Of a stretch of 42,721 bases of DNA, positions 8,786 through 17,698 are shown in pieces. A program made the translations under genes and the position numbers. Every line of letters starts with the position of its first letter. Position 1 is the first letter of the stretch. The DNA comes from Bradymonadales bacterium (lineage in GTDB: Bacteria > Bdellovibrionota > UBA2394), in assembly GCA_007693605.1 (NCBI GenBank), contig REDG01000021.1, positions 1 through 42,721 of the forward strand, given 5' to 3'. The notes beneath the pieces are model-generated. The model was given only the letters and a program-made list of their open reading frames with translations. It was not told the origin of the DNA and searched no databases.

Positions 8786-8995
8786 ATGGCAAGCAAACAA
8801 AAATTCCCCTGGGCCGAAGTGATTTCAGAATCGAATGATGAAAAGTTTGACCAACGCTTGGTTGAGAAGAAACTTTCTGACGGCTTTATGGAAAAAGCAG
8901 AGGCAGAAGCTTTCATGAGCCGTCTACCGGAAGAAACGGAATACGACTTTACGGACGCGGAAGCTCTGGACGCTGAAGAAGCTCCTCAAGATTGA
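8786..8995 (+). CDS. Small acidic hypothetical protein
   Basis: The 69-residue protein has an AGAGG ribosome-binding site 3 bases before its ATG. The N-terminal half is mixed and charged (FPWAEVISESNDEKFDQRL); the C-terminal half is strongly acidic (YDFTDAEALDAEEAPQD). No family recognised and no signal peptide. The last 47 bases overlap the dapF 3' end tail to tail, which is unusual, so one of the two C-termini may be longer than in relatives. Confidence 0.5.
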   Translation: MASKQKFPWAEVISESNDEKFDQRLVEKKLSDGFMEKAEAEAFMSRLPEETEYDFTDAEALDAEEAPQD

Positions 8996-9845
8996 ACTTT
9001 CCTCGATCCACCCATTCGGCTTCTCCGGTCAGATAGACTTCTTTAAGGCCGTCCCAATCTACTTGAAGCCGACCCCCCTGAAGTTGGATTTGAACGGGAC
9101 TATCCATTCGGTTTCTCATGATCAGACTCACCCCAACCGCGCAAGCACCGGTGCCGCAGGCTTTGGTTTCGCCGGAGCCTCGCTCCCAAGTTCTTTGGTG
9201 CACCTCTAAGCCTTTCACCTCAATGAATTCGACATTCGTTCCTTCTGGAAAGGCCTCGTGAGATTCAATTTGAACTCCAAATCGCGGAACATCGAAGTTC
9301 GCAAGATCGGCCACTTCGATCACGGCATGCGGATTGCCCATCGAGACACAGGTCATCTTAAAGTGCTGATCTTGAATGACGAACTCTTCATCGACCACCA
9401 TCACATCATCAAACAAGACAGGAATCTTGTGCGGCAAAAAACTGGGTCGCCCCATATTCGCCCGCACCACACAGCGCTGAGGATTGAGAATCTCAATGAT
9501 TTCACAGGCGCGAAGTCCCGCCCGAGTCTCGATCTTCAGTTCTCGCTTGGCCCCATGAGTCAAATCGTGAGCCATCTTGGCGGCCGCCCGTAAACCGTTG
9601 CCGCACATCTCGGCCTCTGAACCGTCTGCATTGAAGATCTTCATTTGAAAATCAGCCTCCGAATTGGCTTCAGGAGGCAACAGCAGAATCAAGCCATCGG
9701 CCCCATACGGGCCCTTTCTGTCTGAGAGGCTTCGAGCCAGCTTGGCCCAAGCCATCTCGGCGGGAGGCTCCAAGCCGGAAAATGCGAAATCCAAATAAAT
9801 GAAATCGTTTTGACAGCCTTGCAATTTTTGATATTGCATCTCCAT
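8949..9845 (-). CDS. dapF: Diaminopimelate epimerase
   Basis: DapF converts LL- to meso-diaminopimelate for lysine and peptidoglycan. Both catalytic cysteines are visible: ADGSEAEMCGNGLRAAAK (Cys81) and GSGETKACGTGACA (Cys230), together with GNPHAVIEV and NVEFIE. Length (298) is normal with a short C-terminal extension (FNLEELLQRPELPRP) that overlaps the convergent small gene. The first ATG has AAAGGAGA 11 bases upstream; a second ATG two codons on is possible. It is divergent from the hopene cyclase gene with only 44 bases between. The meso-DAP product feeds the mpl-type recycling genes further right. Confidence 0.95.
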   Translation of the reverse strand: MEMQYQKLQGCQNDFIYLDFAFSGLEPPAEMAWAKLARSLSDRKGPYGADGLILLLPPEANSEADFQMKIFNADGSEAEMCGNGLRAAAKMAHDLTHGAKRELKIETRAGLRACEIIEILNPQRCVVRANMGRPSFLPHKIPVLFDDVMVVDEEFVIQDQHFKMTCVSMGNPHAVIEVADLANFDVPRFGVQIESHEAFPEGTNVEFIEVKGLEVHQRTWERGSGETKACGTGACAVGVSLIMRNRMDSPVQIQLQGGRLQVDWDGLKEVYLTGEAEWVDRGKFNLEELLQRPELPRP

Positions 9846-9889
9846 TAAGATTGGACTCTCCTTTTAAAGATTTCTAGATTAACACTAGC

Positions 9890-11893
9890 TTGCAAACGCC
9901 AGAATCGAAATCTCAAATTTTGACCCCAGGGCATCTAGAGGAGCTTCTCTCGCACCTAGAGGCCTGCCTGTGGCAAAAACAGGCTGTAGATGGCCATTGG
10001 CACTACCCCCTCGATGACTCTGTGACGATGAATGCGGAGTATATTTTCTTTCTGTTTTGGATGAATCTGGACGAGAAGGATCTGATTCAGAGGCTCGCAA
10101 ACTTCCTCTTGCAGCAGCAGAATGAGGACGGAAGTTGGTCTCTCTATTATGGCGGCTCTCCTCATCTCAGCAGCAGCGTAGAAGCTTATCTTGCTCTTCG
10201 CTTGGCGGGATTCTCAAAAGAAGACCCAAGAATGTTGAAGGCGGCCCAGGCCATTCGAAGCGAGGGAGGCCCTCCGCGATCTCGAGTTTTTACGAAGATT
10301 TGGCTAGCACTGTTTGAACTCCATCCCTGGGATGGAGTCCCCATGATTCCTCCTGAGATCTTGTTGAATCCAAAGGGAAGTCCCTTTCACATCTTAGAGT
10401 TTAGCTATTGGTCGCGTTCCGTTATCATTCCTTTGACGATTCTTTTTCACATCAAGAAAACTTACGGAGTGAATTTTGATCTCTCTGAACTCTACCCGAG
10501 CAAAGACTCTGAGCAAGATCTTGGCTATGCGCCCGTGATTCCGGTGGATGAGAGCTGGATTCACAAGTCTTATCAACAAAGTCTTCAGTGGATAAAGTGG
10601 GATTCTCTTTTCTTTGGATTGAATCGGGCCTTTAATTTTTATGAAACCGGCCTGACCGTGAAACCTTTTCGTCAACTTGCCGTTCAGAAAGCAAAGACTT
10701 GGATTTTGGAGCATCAAGATGAATCCGGAGATTGGGGCGGCATTATGCCCGCCATTATGAATTCCCTGATGGCGCTGCGGGCTTTGGGCGAGGAGCTCGA
10801 TAGCGCACCAATCGCCAAGGGTCTTCAGGCTCTGAAACGACTATGTCGGGGAGAGAGTGATTCAATCCGAAGCCATGCACACGAGTCTGAAGAAACGGTC
10901 TGCCTCCAGTCTTGCGTTTCTCCTGTTTGGGATACGGCCCTGGCGACTCTTGCCCTTCTTGAAAGTGGAGTGAAGCCCACAGACCCCCGCCTTCAACGAG
11001 CGAAGAGCTGGCTATGGTCACAAAGGATCACGCGAAAAGGGGATTGGATTCACAAGTCTTTGATCTCTCCTCATGAGCCGACGGCCGCCTGGTGTTTTCA
11101 GTATCATAACGATTTTTTTCCTGATCTGGATGATACGGCTTTAGTGATTTTTGTCTTGCACCGCCTGGGAATGGGTCTCGAAGAACTGGAACCCGCCCTT
11201 CGCTTCGTGTTTGGAATGCAGAACCGAGATGGAGGTTGGGGAACTTTTGATCGCGAGAACACTCAGTGGATTCTGAACGAGATCCCCTTTGCGGATCTCC
11301 GTTCGCTCATTGACCCTTCAAACCCCGATGTCACGGGTCATTTGTTGGAAGCTCTTGGCGGACTGGGGCTCTCTGACCGCCGAGAGGTTCGCGCAGCCGT
11401 GAAGTATTTGAAGTCCTGCCAGCGGCCTGGAGGCTCCTGGTATGGTCGCTGGGGAGTGAATTTGTTGTATGGAACTTGCGCGGCGACGGTTGGGCTGCGA
11501 GCGGTTGGAGAGGCTCAAGATTCAGAGTGTCTTCAACGGGCGGCTGAGTTTGTATTGAAACAGCAGAATCCTGACGGGGGCTGGGGCGAAGACTGCGACA
11601 ACTACCTGCCCGAGACGCAGAGGGCTGAGGGCAAATCAACTCCCAGTCAAACCGCCTGGGCTCTTATGTCTTTAGAGGCTTGCGGCTTTCAGGACAGAGA
11701 GAGAAAGGAAGCGGTTGATCGAGGAATTGAGTTTCTAAAGAGTCGCCAGATTGAAGACGGACTCTTAGAGCCCGAGTTTACGGGCACAGGCTTTCCGAGA
11801 CACTTCTACCTTCGCTACGACGGCTATCGGCTCTACTTCCCCCTGATCGCCCTCGGACGAATCCAGTCGAGTTCGAATTCAAGTTCCTCCTGA
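9890..11893 (+). CDS. shc: Squalene-hopene cyclase
   Basis: The enzyme cyclises squalene to hopene, a membrane hopanoid. The catalytic DXDD motif is DLDD at 412-415 (FFPDLDDTALV). QW repeats occur at about 77-83 (QNEDGSW), 276-282 (QDESGDW), 444-450 (QNRDGGW), 511-517 (QRPGGSW) and 559-565 (QNPDGGW). Length (667) fits the family. The start is inferred to be the TTG at 9890, because family alignment requires the WQKQAVDGHW segment and no ATG lies upstream of it; its ribosome-binding site is poor. No squalene synthase or hpn genes are nearby. The C-terminus is a Ser-rich tail. Expected at the cytoplasmic face of the inner membrane. Confidence 0.94.
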   Translation: MQTPESKSQILTPGHLEELLSHLEACLWQKQAVDGHWHYPLDDSVTMNAEYIFFLFWMNLDEKDLIQRLANFLLQQQNEDGSWSLYYGGSPHLSSSVEAYLALRLAGFSKEDPRMLKAAQAIRSEGGPPRSRVFTKIWLALFELHPWDGVPMIPPEILLNPKGSPFHILEFSYWSRSVIIPLTILFHIKKTYGVNFDLSELYPSKDSEQDLGYAPVIPVDESWIHKSYQQSLQWIKWDSLFFGLNRAFNFYETGLTVKPFRQLAVQKAKTWILEHQDESGDWGGIMPAIMNSLMALRALGEELDSAPIAKGLQALKRLCRGESDSIRSHAHESEETVCLQSCVSPVWDTALATLALLESGVKPTDPRLQRAKSWLWSQRITRKGDWIHKSLISPHEPTAAWCFQYHNDFFPDLDDTALVIFVLHRLGMGLEELEPALRFVFGMQNRDGGWGTFDRENTQWILNEIPFADLRSLIDPSNPDVTGHLLEALGGLGLSDRREVRAAVKYLKSCQRPGGSWYGRWGVNLLYGTCAATVGLRAVGEAQDSECLQRAAEFVLKQQNPDGGWGEDCDNYLPETQRAEGKSTPSQTAWALMSLEACGFQDRERKEAVDRGIEFLKSRQIEDGLLEPEFTGTGFPRHFYLRYDGYRLYFPLIALGRIQSSSNSSSS

Positions 11894-11914
11894 TTTTTTG
11901 GACCACAATTTAAG

Positions 11915-11958
11915 CGCCCCAATCCACTATAGGGGCGTAGCGGAAGTTTGTTTCGCTA
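11915..11958. terminator. Two adjacent hairpins between convergent genes
   Basis: A 6-bp stem CGCCCC/GGGGCG (11915-11920 with 11932-11937) is followed at once by a TAGCGGAA/TTTCGCTA stem (11938-11958). They sit between the 3' ends of shc and the minus-strand phosphoesterase gene. No clean T-run follows on either strand, so a terminator role is inferred from position. Confidence 0.4.
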
Positions 11959-11998
11959 TGAATTCACTCGTGAACCCATGTCTTTCCAGTCCATTCCA

Positions 11999-14347
11999 CT
12001 AGTTGTTAGGCCCCTGTTCGGGCTCGCCCCCATACTGATCAAAATCTCCACTGTCCGGTGAGTTCTGGGGCACCACGTGAGGGTAGCCCTCAGGATAGAA
12101 GTTCTTGCTTTGCCGCGATCGAGAGTCCTCCCGAAACCAAGCGTCTTGCCATGTCAGCAGTTGAATCTCTGCGTGAGGGCCGACGATTGCCAGCGACTGG
12201 ACCCAACTACTCAGTCCTTCGAGAGCATAAGGAAGTTTTAGCAAAGTAAAGGTCCCCACATTCACGATACGATGATCTCTCTCGACGGTATGGGTGTGAC
12301 CAAAGACCATCGCGTCGACACCTTTTCGAAAGCTTGCAACCGAACCCTTCGCTCCATTCGCGCCCACATGGCCGTGTAAGCCAAGCTCCACCTCTCGACC
12401 GGGCGGTCCCACCTGATAGGTTTCGCCTCGATTCAGAAAGCGCATCTGGGCCTTTGCCTCTTCATTTAGAAACTTATTCAGTCCTGCATGAAGCGGATCG
12501 AGGGCCCCGACTCGATCTTCCGGGGCTCTCTTTTGATCCTTTAGAAAATCCACAAAGACGACCGTCAGCTCCGCTCCAATTCGAATGTTCTGTGGCTCAT
12601 CAATGAAACGACCGTCGTTGAGGTAACGATGCAGCATATTGTCATGATTGGAGTGAACCACCACGATTTCAGCCCCATGAGAAATGCTGGTGAGCCAGTT
12701 CACAAATTCAGCAGCCTCCCTAATCTCATCTTCCAGATTGAATTTTCCTTCTTCAGCCAATACCGCTCGATTCATTTTTCGGTTGGCATCGTGTGGGCTA
12801 ATCGAAAAGGCACTAAAAAGATCGTGCAGCACAATGCGCTTAGGCCGTAGAAGCTTGATCAGTTTGGGCAGGCTCTCCAAGAGCTTCGGATCTGTTTCTC
12901 CGACATGGATATCTCCTAAGACAAGGGCCTCAGCTTGAATCTCATAACTTCCAGTCGCCGTATAGAACCGATTGAGATCTGTGAAGCCTTGAGCCTCAGC
13001 CACATATTCAATATGTCTGGCAAAGAAATGCCCCTGATCTTCGGCCTTGCCGGAAGCCGCTCGTTTGGTATTGGCTTCAATCAAGATGGCGCCAATGACA
13101 TGATCATGGGTGGCAATTTTCGCCACTCGGTCTTGAATCAATTTCTTGCCCGCATATCGCCCCACCGTAATCGAGCCCGTGGTCCAGTTCATATGGGGTC
13201 GTTTATCATTGTGTAGCGTGGGAGTTGTTGTGAGCATCATCTTCGGAGATCCAAAAATTTGAGACTCTCCACGGCGACCCATCCTCTGAAGACCTGTTAA
13301 TGATTTGATCTGTCGATCGATGATCTTCGTGTCGTTTAGGGTGAGATAAGGGGTCAACTTATGGGTATGAGTCACTACATGAACTCTCGGATGATTCAAC
13401 AGAGCGGAATCAAGCCCAGTGGTCACCAAGTTTACGGGGCGCACCAGAATCGGAAGATCTTTCTCTTCTGCCATACGAAGCAAAGCGGCAAAGGCCTCAG
13501 CCACCACCGGCTTTCCTGCTGTGGCAGAAGTCAGAATGGCGCCTCCCTTCTTGACAAGCTCTGCCAGTGCAGCCTCCTCTCTTTCAATTCCAAAGAACTC
13601 CGTGTCGATGACGGACTTAAAGCTGTTGGGGTTTTTCTTGAAGGCCTTTTCTTTTAGATCCGGCCAATCGGTAAAGAGAACCTGAGAGGCCAGAAGCTCA
13701 TGAAAATCCCCCATTGAAATGCCGAGCACTTCGGCCGTCTCTTGAGCGGTCGGCGTCCGCCCGGTCTCTCTGGCAATCCTCGTGTAGGCCGTCAGAACTT
13801 TGTTCCCAATCACCTCAAGATCACGGGCTCTATCCGAAGCCAAAATCTCCCAAAGGGAGTGGCCTGAAAACAGAGCAGTCTGAAGAAATTCTAGGCCTTC
13901 TCCGACGAGCGCCAGTTGCTCTTCCTCTGTGGGCTCTCGCAGCTCTTGCTTCATGAACTTCGCAAGCTCCCCGATGATTCTCTTCTCCAAAGATCCTAAA
14001 ATCTCAGGAAAGGATTCATAGCCAGAAAGAAAAAGCTCTTCGAGATTCTTCGGAGTCGTCTTGCTTGAAAAATATCGCTTGAGGGCGGCCTGCGACACCC
14101 CATTGTGTTCTGCAAACTCTTTGAGGCTGGGTAGACGAGAATTCTTTGCTACCCATTTCAGCAAAGCCTCTTCGAGAACTGTCGTTTGATCAAACAGCAG
14201 TTCCCGGCTGACTCCGGCCCTCTCCCCAAGCTCCTCTAGGCCCACGCGGCACTTCGCTTCCAAATGAAGCTCTACAGAAGAAATGAAGAGGCTTCCCAAA
14301 AGAAGCCCAAGCCGAAGCCATTTCAAGCAAACTTTAAATGATCCCAC
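11999..14347 (-). CDS. Exported calcineurin-like metallophosphoesterase, phage T5 A1-like
   Basis: The 782-residue protein starts at a GTG with GGGAGGGG 6 bases upstream. Residues about 10-31 form a signal peptide or membrane anchor (WLRLGLLLGSLFISSVELHL). Residues 35-235 contain two helix-turn-helix-like segments (RLPSLKEFAEHNGVSQAALK and RTPTAQETAEVLGISMGDF). A central region (320-430) carries YLTLNDTKIIDRQIKSL and LQRMGRRGESQIF. The C-terminal phosphoesterase has LGDIHVGETD (Asp479, His481), HDLFSAFSISPHD, VVHSNHDNM, LHGHVGANG and VFGHTHT, i.e. the metal ligands of the calcineurin-like fold. From memory the central-plus-C-terminal part resembles the A1 protein of phage T5, needed for host DNA breakdown during two-step DNA transfer; this is recall, not a search result. 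Pro/Gly-rich tail. Monocistronic. Confidence 0.75.
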   Translation of the reverse strand: MGSFKVCLKWLRLGLLLGSLFISSVELHLEAKCRVGLEELGERAGVSRELLFDQTTVLEEALLKWVAKNSRLPSLKEFAEHNGVSQAALKRYFSSKTTPKNLEELFLSGYESFPEILGSLEKRIIGELAKFMKQELREPTEEEQLALVGEGLEFLQTALFSGHSLWEILASDRARDLEVIGNKVLTAYTRIARETGRTPTAQETAEVLGISMGDFHELLASQVLFTDWPDLKEKAFKKNPNSFKSVIDTEFFGIEREEAALAELVKKGGAILTSATAGKPVVAEAFAALLRMAEEKDLPILVRPVNLVTTGLDSALLNHPRVHVVTHTHKLTPYLTLNDTKIIDRQIKSLTGLQRMGRRGESQIFGSPKMMLTTTPTLHNDKRPHMNWTTGSITVGRYAGKKLIQDRVAKIATHDHVIGAILIEANTKRAASGKAEDQGHFFARHIEYVAEAQGFTDLNRFYTATGSYEIQAEALVLGDIHVGETDPKLLESLPKLIKLLRPKRIVLHDLFSAFSISPHDANRKMNRAVLAEEGKFNLEDEIREAAEFVNWLTSISHGAEIVVVHSNHDNMLHRYLNDGRFIDEPQNIRIGAELTVVFVDFLKDQKRAPEDRVGALDPLHAGLNKFLNEEAKAQMRFLNRGETYQVGPPGREVELGLHGHVGANGAKGSVASFRKGVDAMVFGHTHTVERDHRIVNVGTFTLLKLPYALEGLSSWVQSLAIVGPHAEIQLLTWQDAWFREDSRSRQSKNFYPEGYPHVVPQNSPDSGDFDQYGGEPEQGPNN

Positions 14348-14534
14348 AAGTAGCCCCTCCCGATAGAATACAGAGGAGCTATATTGAGAGGCTCAGAAGT
14401 CCCCCCACAATCACTGTCCCAAAAAAGAAATCTTCGCTCCCCTTGCATTCCGATTCCTGCAAACAGTTCATCGAAGGAGACCGCGGCGTGTCAACGCTTT
14501 GATTCCAAGGCCCGGAAACTTTACCCAAAATAAA

Positions 14535-14567
14535 CAAAGCCCGTAACGCGGTGCGCAACGGGCTTTG
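14535..14567 (-). terminator. Strong intrinsic terminator
   Basis: A perfect 10-bp stem CAAAGCCCGT/ACGGGCTTTG with a 13-base loop. On the minus strand it is followed by TTTATTTTGGG, so it ends transcription of the barrel gene at 14598-15140. On the plus strand it is followed by CTTTCTTTC, so it may work both ways. The rest of 14348-14597 shows a possible minus-strand -35 (TTGACA at 14494-14489) with a poor -10, and nothing else. Confidence 0.85.
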
Positions 14568-14597
14568 CTTTCTTTCGAATCTCGGTTGTCTTATGGA

Positions 14598-15140
14598 TTA
14601 GAAATAATAACGAAGTCCAACATCTCCAAACATCGACTGAGTAAAGCCAATCCCCGATTTTTTCACTAAATCAATCGTGATTCCGGCTGAACTTTGAATC
14701 GCAAAATGGTTGTCACGAAACGGAAAGATTTCGAAACCAAAATAAGGCAGCTGCAAAACCACTCCCGTTTCAACATCGCTTCCGCTCTTCAAAAAGAAAC
14801 TCCCTTGAACAAAGAGATTCAGATGCTCCCAAAATCGAGAGTCTCTGACAATCAGTCGGTGAATGTCGTAACGAAAGCTGGGCCCGACAAGAAATTGACG
14901 AAAGTTGCGGGTCATCCCAAAAAAAGCCTCAACCTGCATATCTTTAGCGATTCCGTAAGAAGCGGAAACTCCGTGAATCTGCTGAGCCCCCAACCAGTCA
15001 CCATTACTGGTCACAAAGCCGTTGGTGAAGACCTGCTTGTAGCCGCCACTAATTTTATAAGAAAGGTCTCGCGCATCCAGCTGAACAGCAAAGATTCCGA
15101 GACCAAAAAAAAGGATAAAGAAACGAGAAGATATTTTCAT
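14598..15140 (-). CDS. Outer-membrane beta-barrel protein, 180 residues
   Basis: There is a clear signal peptide (SSRFFILFFGLGIFAVQLDA) and a C-terminus ending VGLRYYF, the aromatic-terminal beta-signal read by the BAM machinery. The body alternates strands rich in Phe/Tyr (VSASYGIAKDMQVEAFFGMT, VGPSFRYDI, NLFVQGSFFLKSG), consistent with an 8-stranded barrel of about 160 mature residues. The ATG has GAATGAGGA directly upstream. It has its own strong terminator (14535-14567) and follows mpl by 33 bases, so it may be read from the mpl operon or singly. Function unknown. Confidence 0.75.
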   Translation of the reverse strand: MKISSRFFILFFGLGIFAVQLDARDLSYKISGGYKQVFTNGFVTSNGDWLGAQQIHGVSASYGIAKDMQVEAFFGMTRNFRQFLVGPSFRYDIHRLIVRDSRFWEHLNLFVQGSFFLKSGSDVETGVVLQLPYFGFEIFPFRDNHFAIQSSAGITIDLVKKSGIGFTQSMFGDVGLRYYF

Positions 15141-15173
15141 TCCTCATTCTCTACAGCAGAACGAAACAAGAAA

Positions 15174-16583
15174 TCAACTCTTCATGGTGAGACTAATCAA
15201 ATCTTTAGTTAGGCCATCAAAACTTCCGTTCGATAGTACAAGTATAATGATCGGATCTTGAAGCTTCAGAATTTGTCGTTTTGTTTCTTCGAGCATTTCA
15301 GCCTTCGTCATGGGGCCATAGGCCTGTCGACCTGAAAGCTTTAAGTCAGAAACCAGACGAGGCACATCTAAACAATCCTCAGGATCCAAGACTTCCTTTC
15401 GAAAGACCTCAGGCAAAAAAACGAAATCCGCCTTTTCAAAGGCCCTCACAAATTCTGTCTGAAAGATAGCTCGCCGAGTGGTATTCGATCGAGGCTCGAA
15501 ATAAACCATGATCTTGGCTTCTGGGCTTCTCAAGCGAAAACCCTGAATCACTTCTCGCACGGCGGTCGGATGATGGGCAAAGTCATCGATCACTTCGACC
15601 TTGCTCGTCTGATAAACCCGCTCTTGCCTTCGCTTTAGGCCTTCGAAGCGCTTGAGAGCCTGGCTTAGGCTCTCAAAACTCAATCCCGTCGAGTGGGCCG
15701 CCAACAAAGCCGCCGAAAAATTGAGCGCATTGAAGCTCCCCATCTGTGAAGAACTAAAGCTCTGATCGCCTAAGACAAAACTCATTCCCTCCGCTGACTG
15801 CTCAAAGCTCCTTAAGCAAAAGTCAGCGCCTGGATGAAAGCCGTAAGACCATGTCGGCACAGAAGGGGCAGAGCCCTCAACGAGCTCATGAATTCGTTCA
15901 GAGTCTCGACAGTAAATCAATCGACCGTCTGAGGGAATGAGCTCAACGAACTTCAAAAACATTTGCTCGATTCGATCCATCGAAGAAAAGATATCGGCAT
16001 GATCAAACTCTAAAGAAGTCCAGATTCCTACCTTGGGTCGATAGTGTAAGAACTTTGATTCCTTGTCAAAAAAGGCGGTGTCATATTCATCCCCCTCCAA
16101 AACAAAATGACGCCCTTCCCCAACCTGAAAGCTGCGACGAAAGTTTTTAGCCACTGCTCCGATGAAAAAACTCGGGCTCAATTCCAACTCATTCAAAAGA
16201 AAGGCCAGACAAGTGGCCGTCGTGGATTTTCCGTGCGTCCCGACGACGACAAGGTTCTCTGTCTCTTGCAAAAAGAAGTCTTCTAAACAGCTTGGCAAAG
16301 AGCCGTAAGGAATCCCTGTCTTTAAGACGAACTGCGCCTGAGGGTTGTCGGCTCGAACAAAGTTCCCAATGACCACATAATCCGGCTGAAACTTCTGAAG
16401 GTCTTTGACATCGTACTCAAGCTTCACAGGAACTTGCAGCTCCTCTAAAAGCTCCTTCACTGGAGAGTAGGAGTTGATGTCAGAACCGGCGACCACACAG
16501 CCCCTCTCTTTCAGGAGCCCTGCTAGTGCGCTCATTCCTGTTCCACAAACGGCGATCAAATAAACTCTCGCTCCAGGTCTCAT
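15174..16583 (-). CDS. mpl: UDP-MurNAc:tripeptide ligase (Mpl)
   Basis: Mpl reattaches recycled L-Ala-D-Glu-meso-DAP peptide to UDP-MurNAc in the cytoplasm. Mur-ligase signatures are GTGMSALAGLLKERG (N-terminal nucleotide fold), VVGTHGKSTT (P-loop, 115-121), EGDEYDTAFFDK, DHADIF, FNALNFSAALLAA and DDFAHHPTAVRE. The EYDTAFFDKESKF sequence separates Mpl from MurC, which lacks it. Length (469) is typical. Its ATG overlaps the stop of the preceding hydrolase gene (ATGA), so it is coupled to a probable peptidoglycan-recycling operon with ldcA. Confidence 0.9.
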   Translation of the reverse strand: MRPGARVYLIAVCGTGMSALAGLLKERGCVVAGSDINSYSPVKELLEELQVPVKLEYDVKDLQKFQPDYVVIGNFVRADNPQAQFVLKTGIPYGSLPSCLEDFFLQETENLVVVGTHGKSTTATCLAFLLNELELSPSFFIGAVAKNFRRSFQVGEGRHFVLEGDEYDTAFFDKESKFLHYRPKVGIWTSLEFDHADIFSSMDRIEQMFLKFVELIPSDGRLIYCRDSERIHELVEGSAPSVPTWSYGFHPGADFCLRSFEQSAEGMSFVLGDQSFSSSQMGSFNALNFSAALLAAHSTGLSFESLSQALKRFEGLKRRQERVYQTSKVEVIDDFAHHPTAVREVIQGFRLRSPEAKIMVYFEPRSNTTRRAIFQTEFVRAFEKADFVFLPEVFRKEVLDPEDCLDVPRLVSDLKLSGRQAYGPMTKAEMLEETKRQILKLQDPIIILVLSNGSFDGLTKDLISLTMKS

Positions 16584-17698
16584 AAAATCTCCCTCAAACG
16601 ATTGAAAACGGTCTCAGTCAACCAGTCATGAAACTGGGGGCGCAACCGACCCAAAGCGCTGGGATCAAGCTCAGGGAAATGTCGATGGCAGAGCAGGGTG
16701 ACTCGATAAGACTTCTCGAAATCAACCCAAAGACTGCTGCCGGTGTAGCCCAGGTGGCCGAGACAGAACGGACCTGCCAACTCTCCAGCCTGTGAAGGCT
16801 GGGTGGGGCGATCCCATCCGAGAAGAAATCTTTGCGACTTATTGAAGTCGATATGCTCGCGCAAAACCCGATCGGAAAACAGAAGACCTTTGCCGTGGTA
16901 AGCCAAAAAAATCTCCTTGGCCCAGTTCTCTACGGCCCTGGCCTTTGCAAACAAACCGGCATGGCCCGCATCTCCTCCTAGCCAATGAGCTTTAGGATCT
17001 TGGGGGCTGCCACTCAAAAACTCCGATGAATTGTCGAGGCTCTGGCAAGGCCCAACAAAATCTGACTCAAAAAATCGGTGGAGAAAACTCCAGGGCAAGT
17101 CAATGGGTGCATAGCGAATCGAAAAAATCTGCCCCACTTGAGCGTCAAACAAATCTCTGAGCCTTTGCTGATGCAGCCTTTCGAGGATGAGGCCTAAAAT
17201 CATATAACCCACATCTGAATACAGAGTCTCTCCGTAAGCGGTACGAGGCATCTCATCCACCTGACTCAAAAAGTATCGAACGCGTGCTTCTCGCTCGACA
17301 GGCTGTTCTCGAATATCTTCGAAAGTCGCAGGCAGGCCTGACTGATGCTCAAGCAAATCCCGCAGGCTTCGGTCCTTTAGGTCTGACTTCAAGAAGGGCA
17401 AGAACTCGCCCACTCGCTGCTCAACCGACTGAAGGCTTCTCGATTGAAGCGCTAAACAGACCAATGAAAAAATCGAAATGATCTTAGTCAACGAGGCTAA
17501 ATCGAACCATGTCTGAGTGGTGACCGGTGGCCTGTCGGGCCCAAAGTCTCCGAGATAGTAGAGCCCCAAACATCGATCGCGATAACCTAAACAAAGCTGA
17601 AAACCGTGAGCGGCTCCGGCTCTCTTGAGGTCATCGAGCTTCATCAGAATTTGAGCGTCGAGCTCGGGGCCTAAGATTGAACCAACGGCCTCTGCCAC
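16580..17698 (-). CDS. Beta-lactamase-fold serine hydrolase
   Basis: The 372-residue protein has the penicillin-binding/class C fold signatures: ASLTK (Ser69-x-x-Lys72), LLEHQSGLP, the second-box YSD (160-162, in place of YAN/YSN) and HLGYTGSS near the C-terminus (KTG-like box). There is no signal peptide, so it should act in the cytoplasm, unlike secreted beta-lactamases. The GTG start is supported by AAAGGAG 5 bases upstream and lies 28 bases inside the end of ldcA; the stop overlaps the mpl ATG. Context suggests a role on muropeptides or D-amino-acid peptides rather than antibiotic resistance. An esterase activity is also possible. Confidence 0.82.
   Translation of the reverse strand: MAEAVGSILGPELDAQILMKLDDLKRAGAAHGFQLCLGYRDRCLGLYYLGDFGPDRPPVTTQTWFDLASLTKIISIFSLVCLALQSRSLQSVEQRVGEFLPFLKSDLKDRSLRDLLEHQSGLPATFEDIREQPVEREARVRYFLSQVDEMPRTAYGETLYSDVGYMILGLILERLHQQRLRDLFDAQVGQIFSIRYAPIDLPWSFLHRFFESDFVGPCQSLDNSSEFLSGSPQDPKAHWLGGDAGHAGLFAKARAVENWAKEIFLAYHGKGLLFSDRVLREHIDFNKSQRFLLGWDRPTQPSQAGELAGPFCLGHLGYTGSSLWVDFEKSYRVTLLCHRHFPELDPSALGRLRPQFHDWLTETVFNRLREIL

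Noticed and set aside
11895-11906. TTTTGGACCACA after the shc stop as another copy of the inverted-repeat tip
   Set aside because: Only 9 bases (TTGGACCAC) match, which can occur by chance in a window of this size.
16580-17698. Antibiotic-resistance beta-lactamase
   Set aside because: No signal peptide, a YSD rather than YAN box, and an operon with ldcA and mpl point to cell-wall recycling or esterase function.
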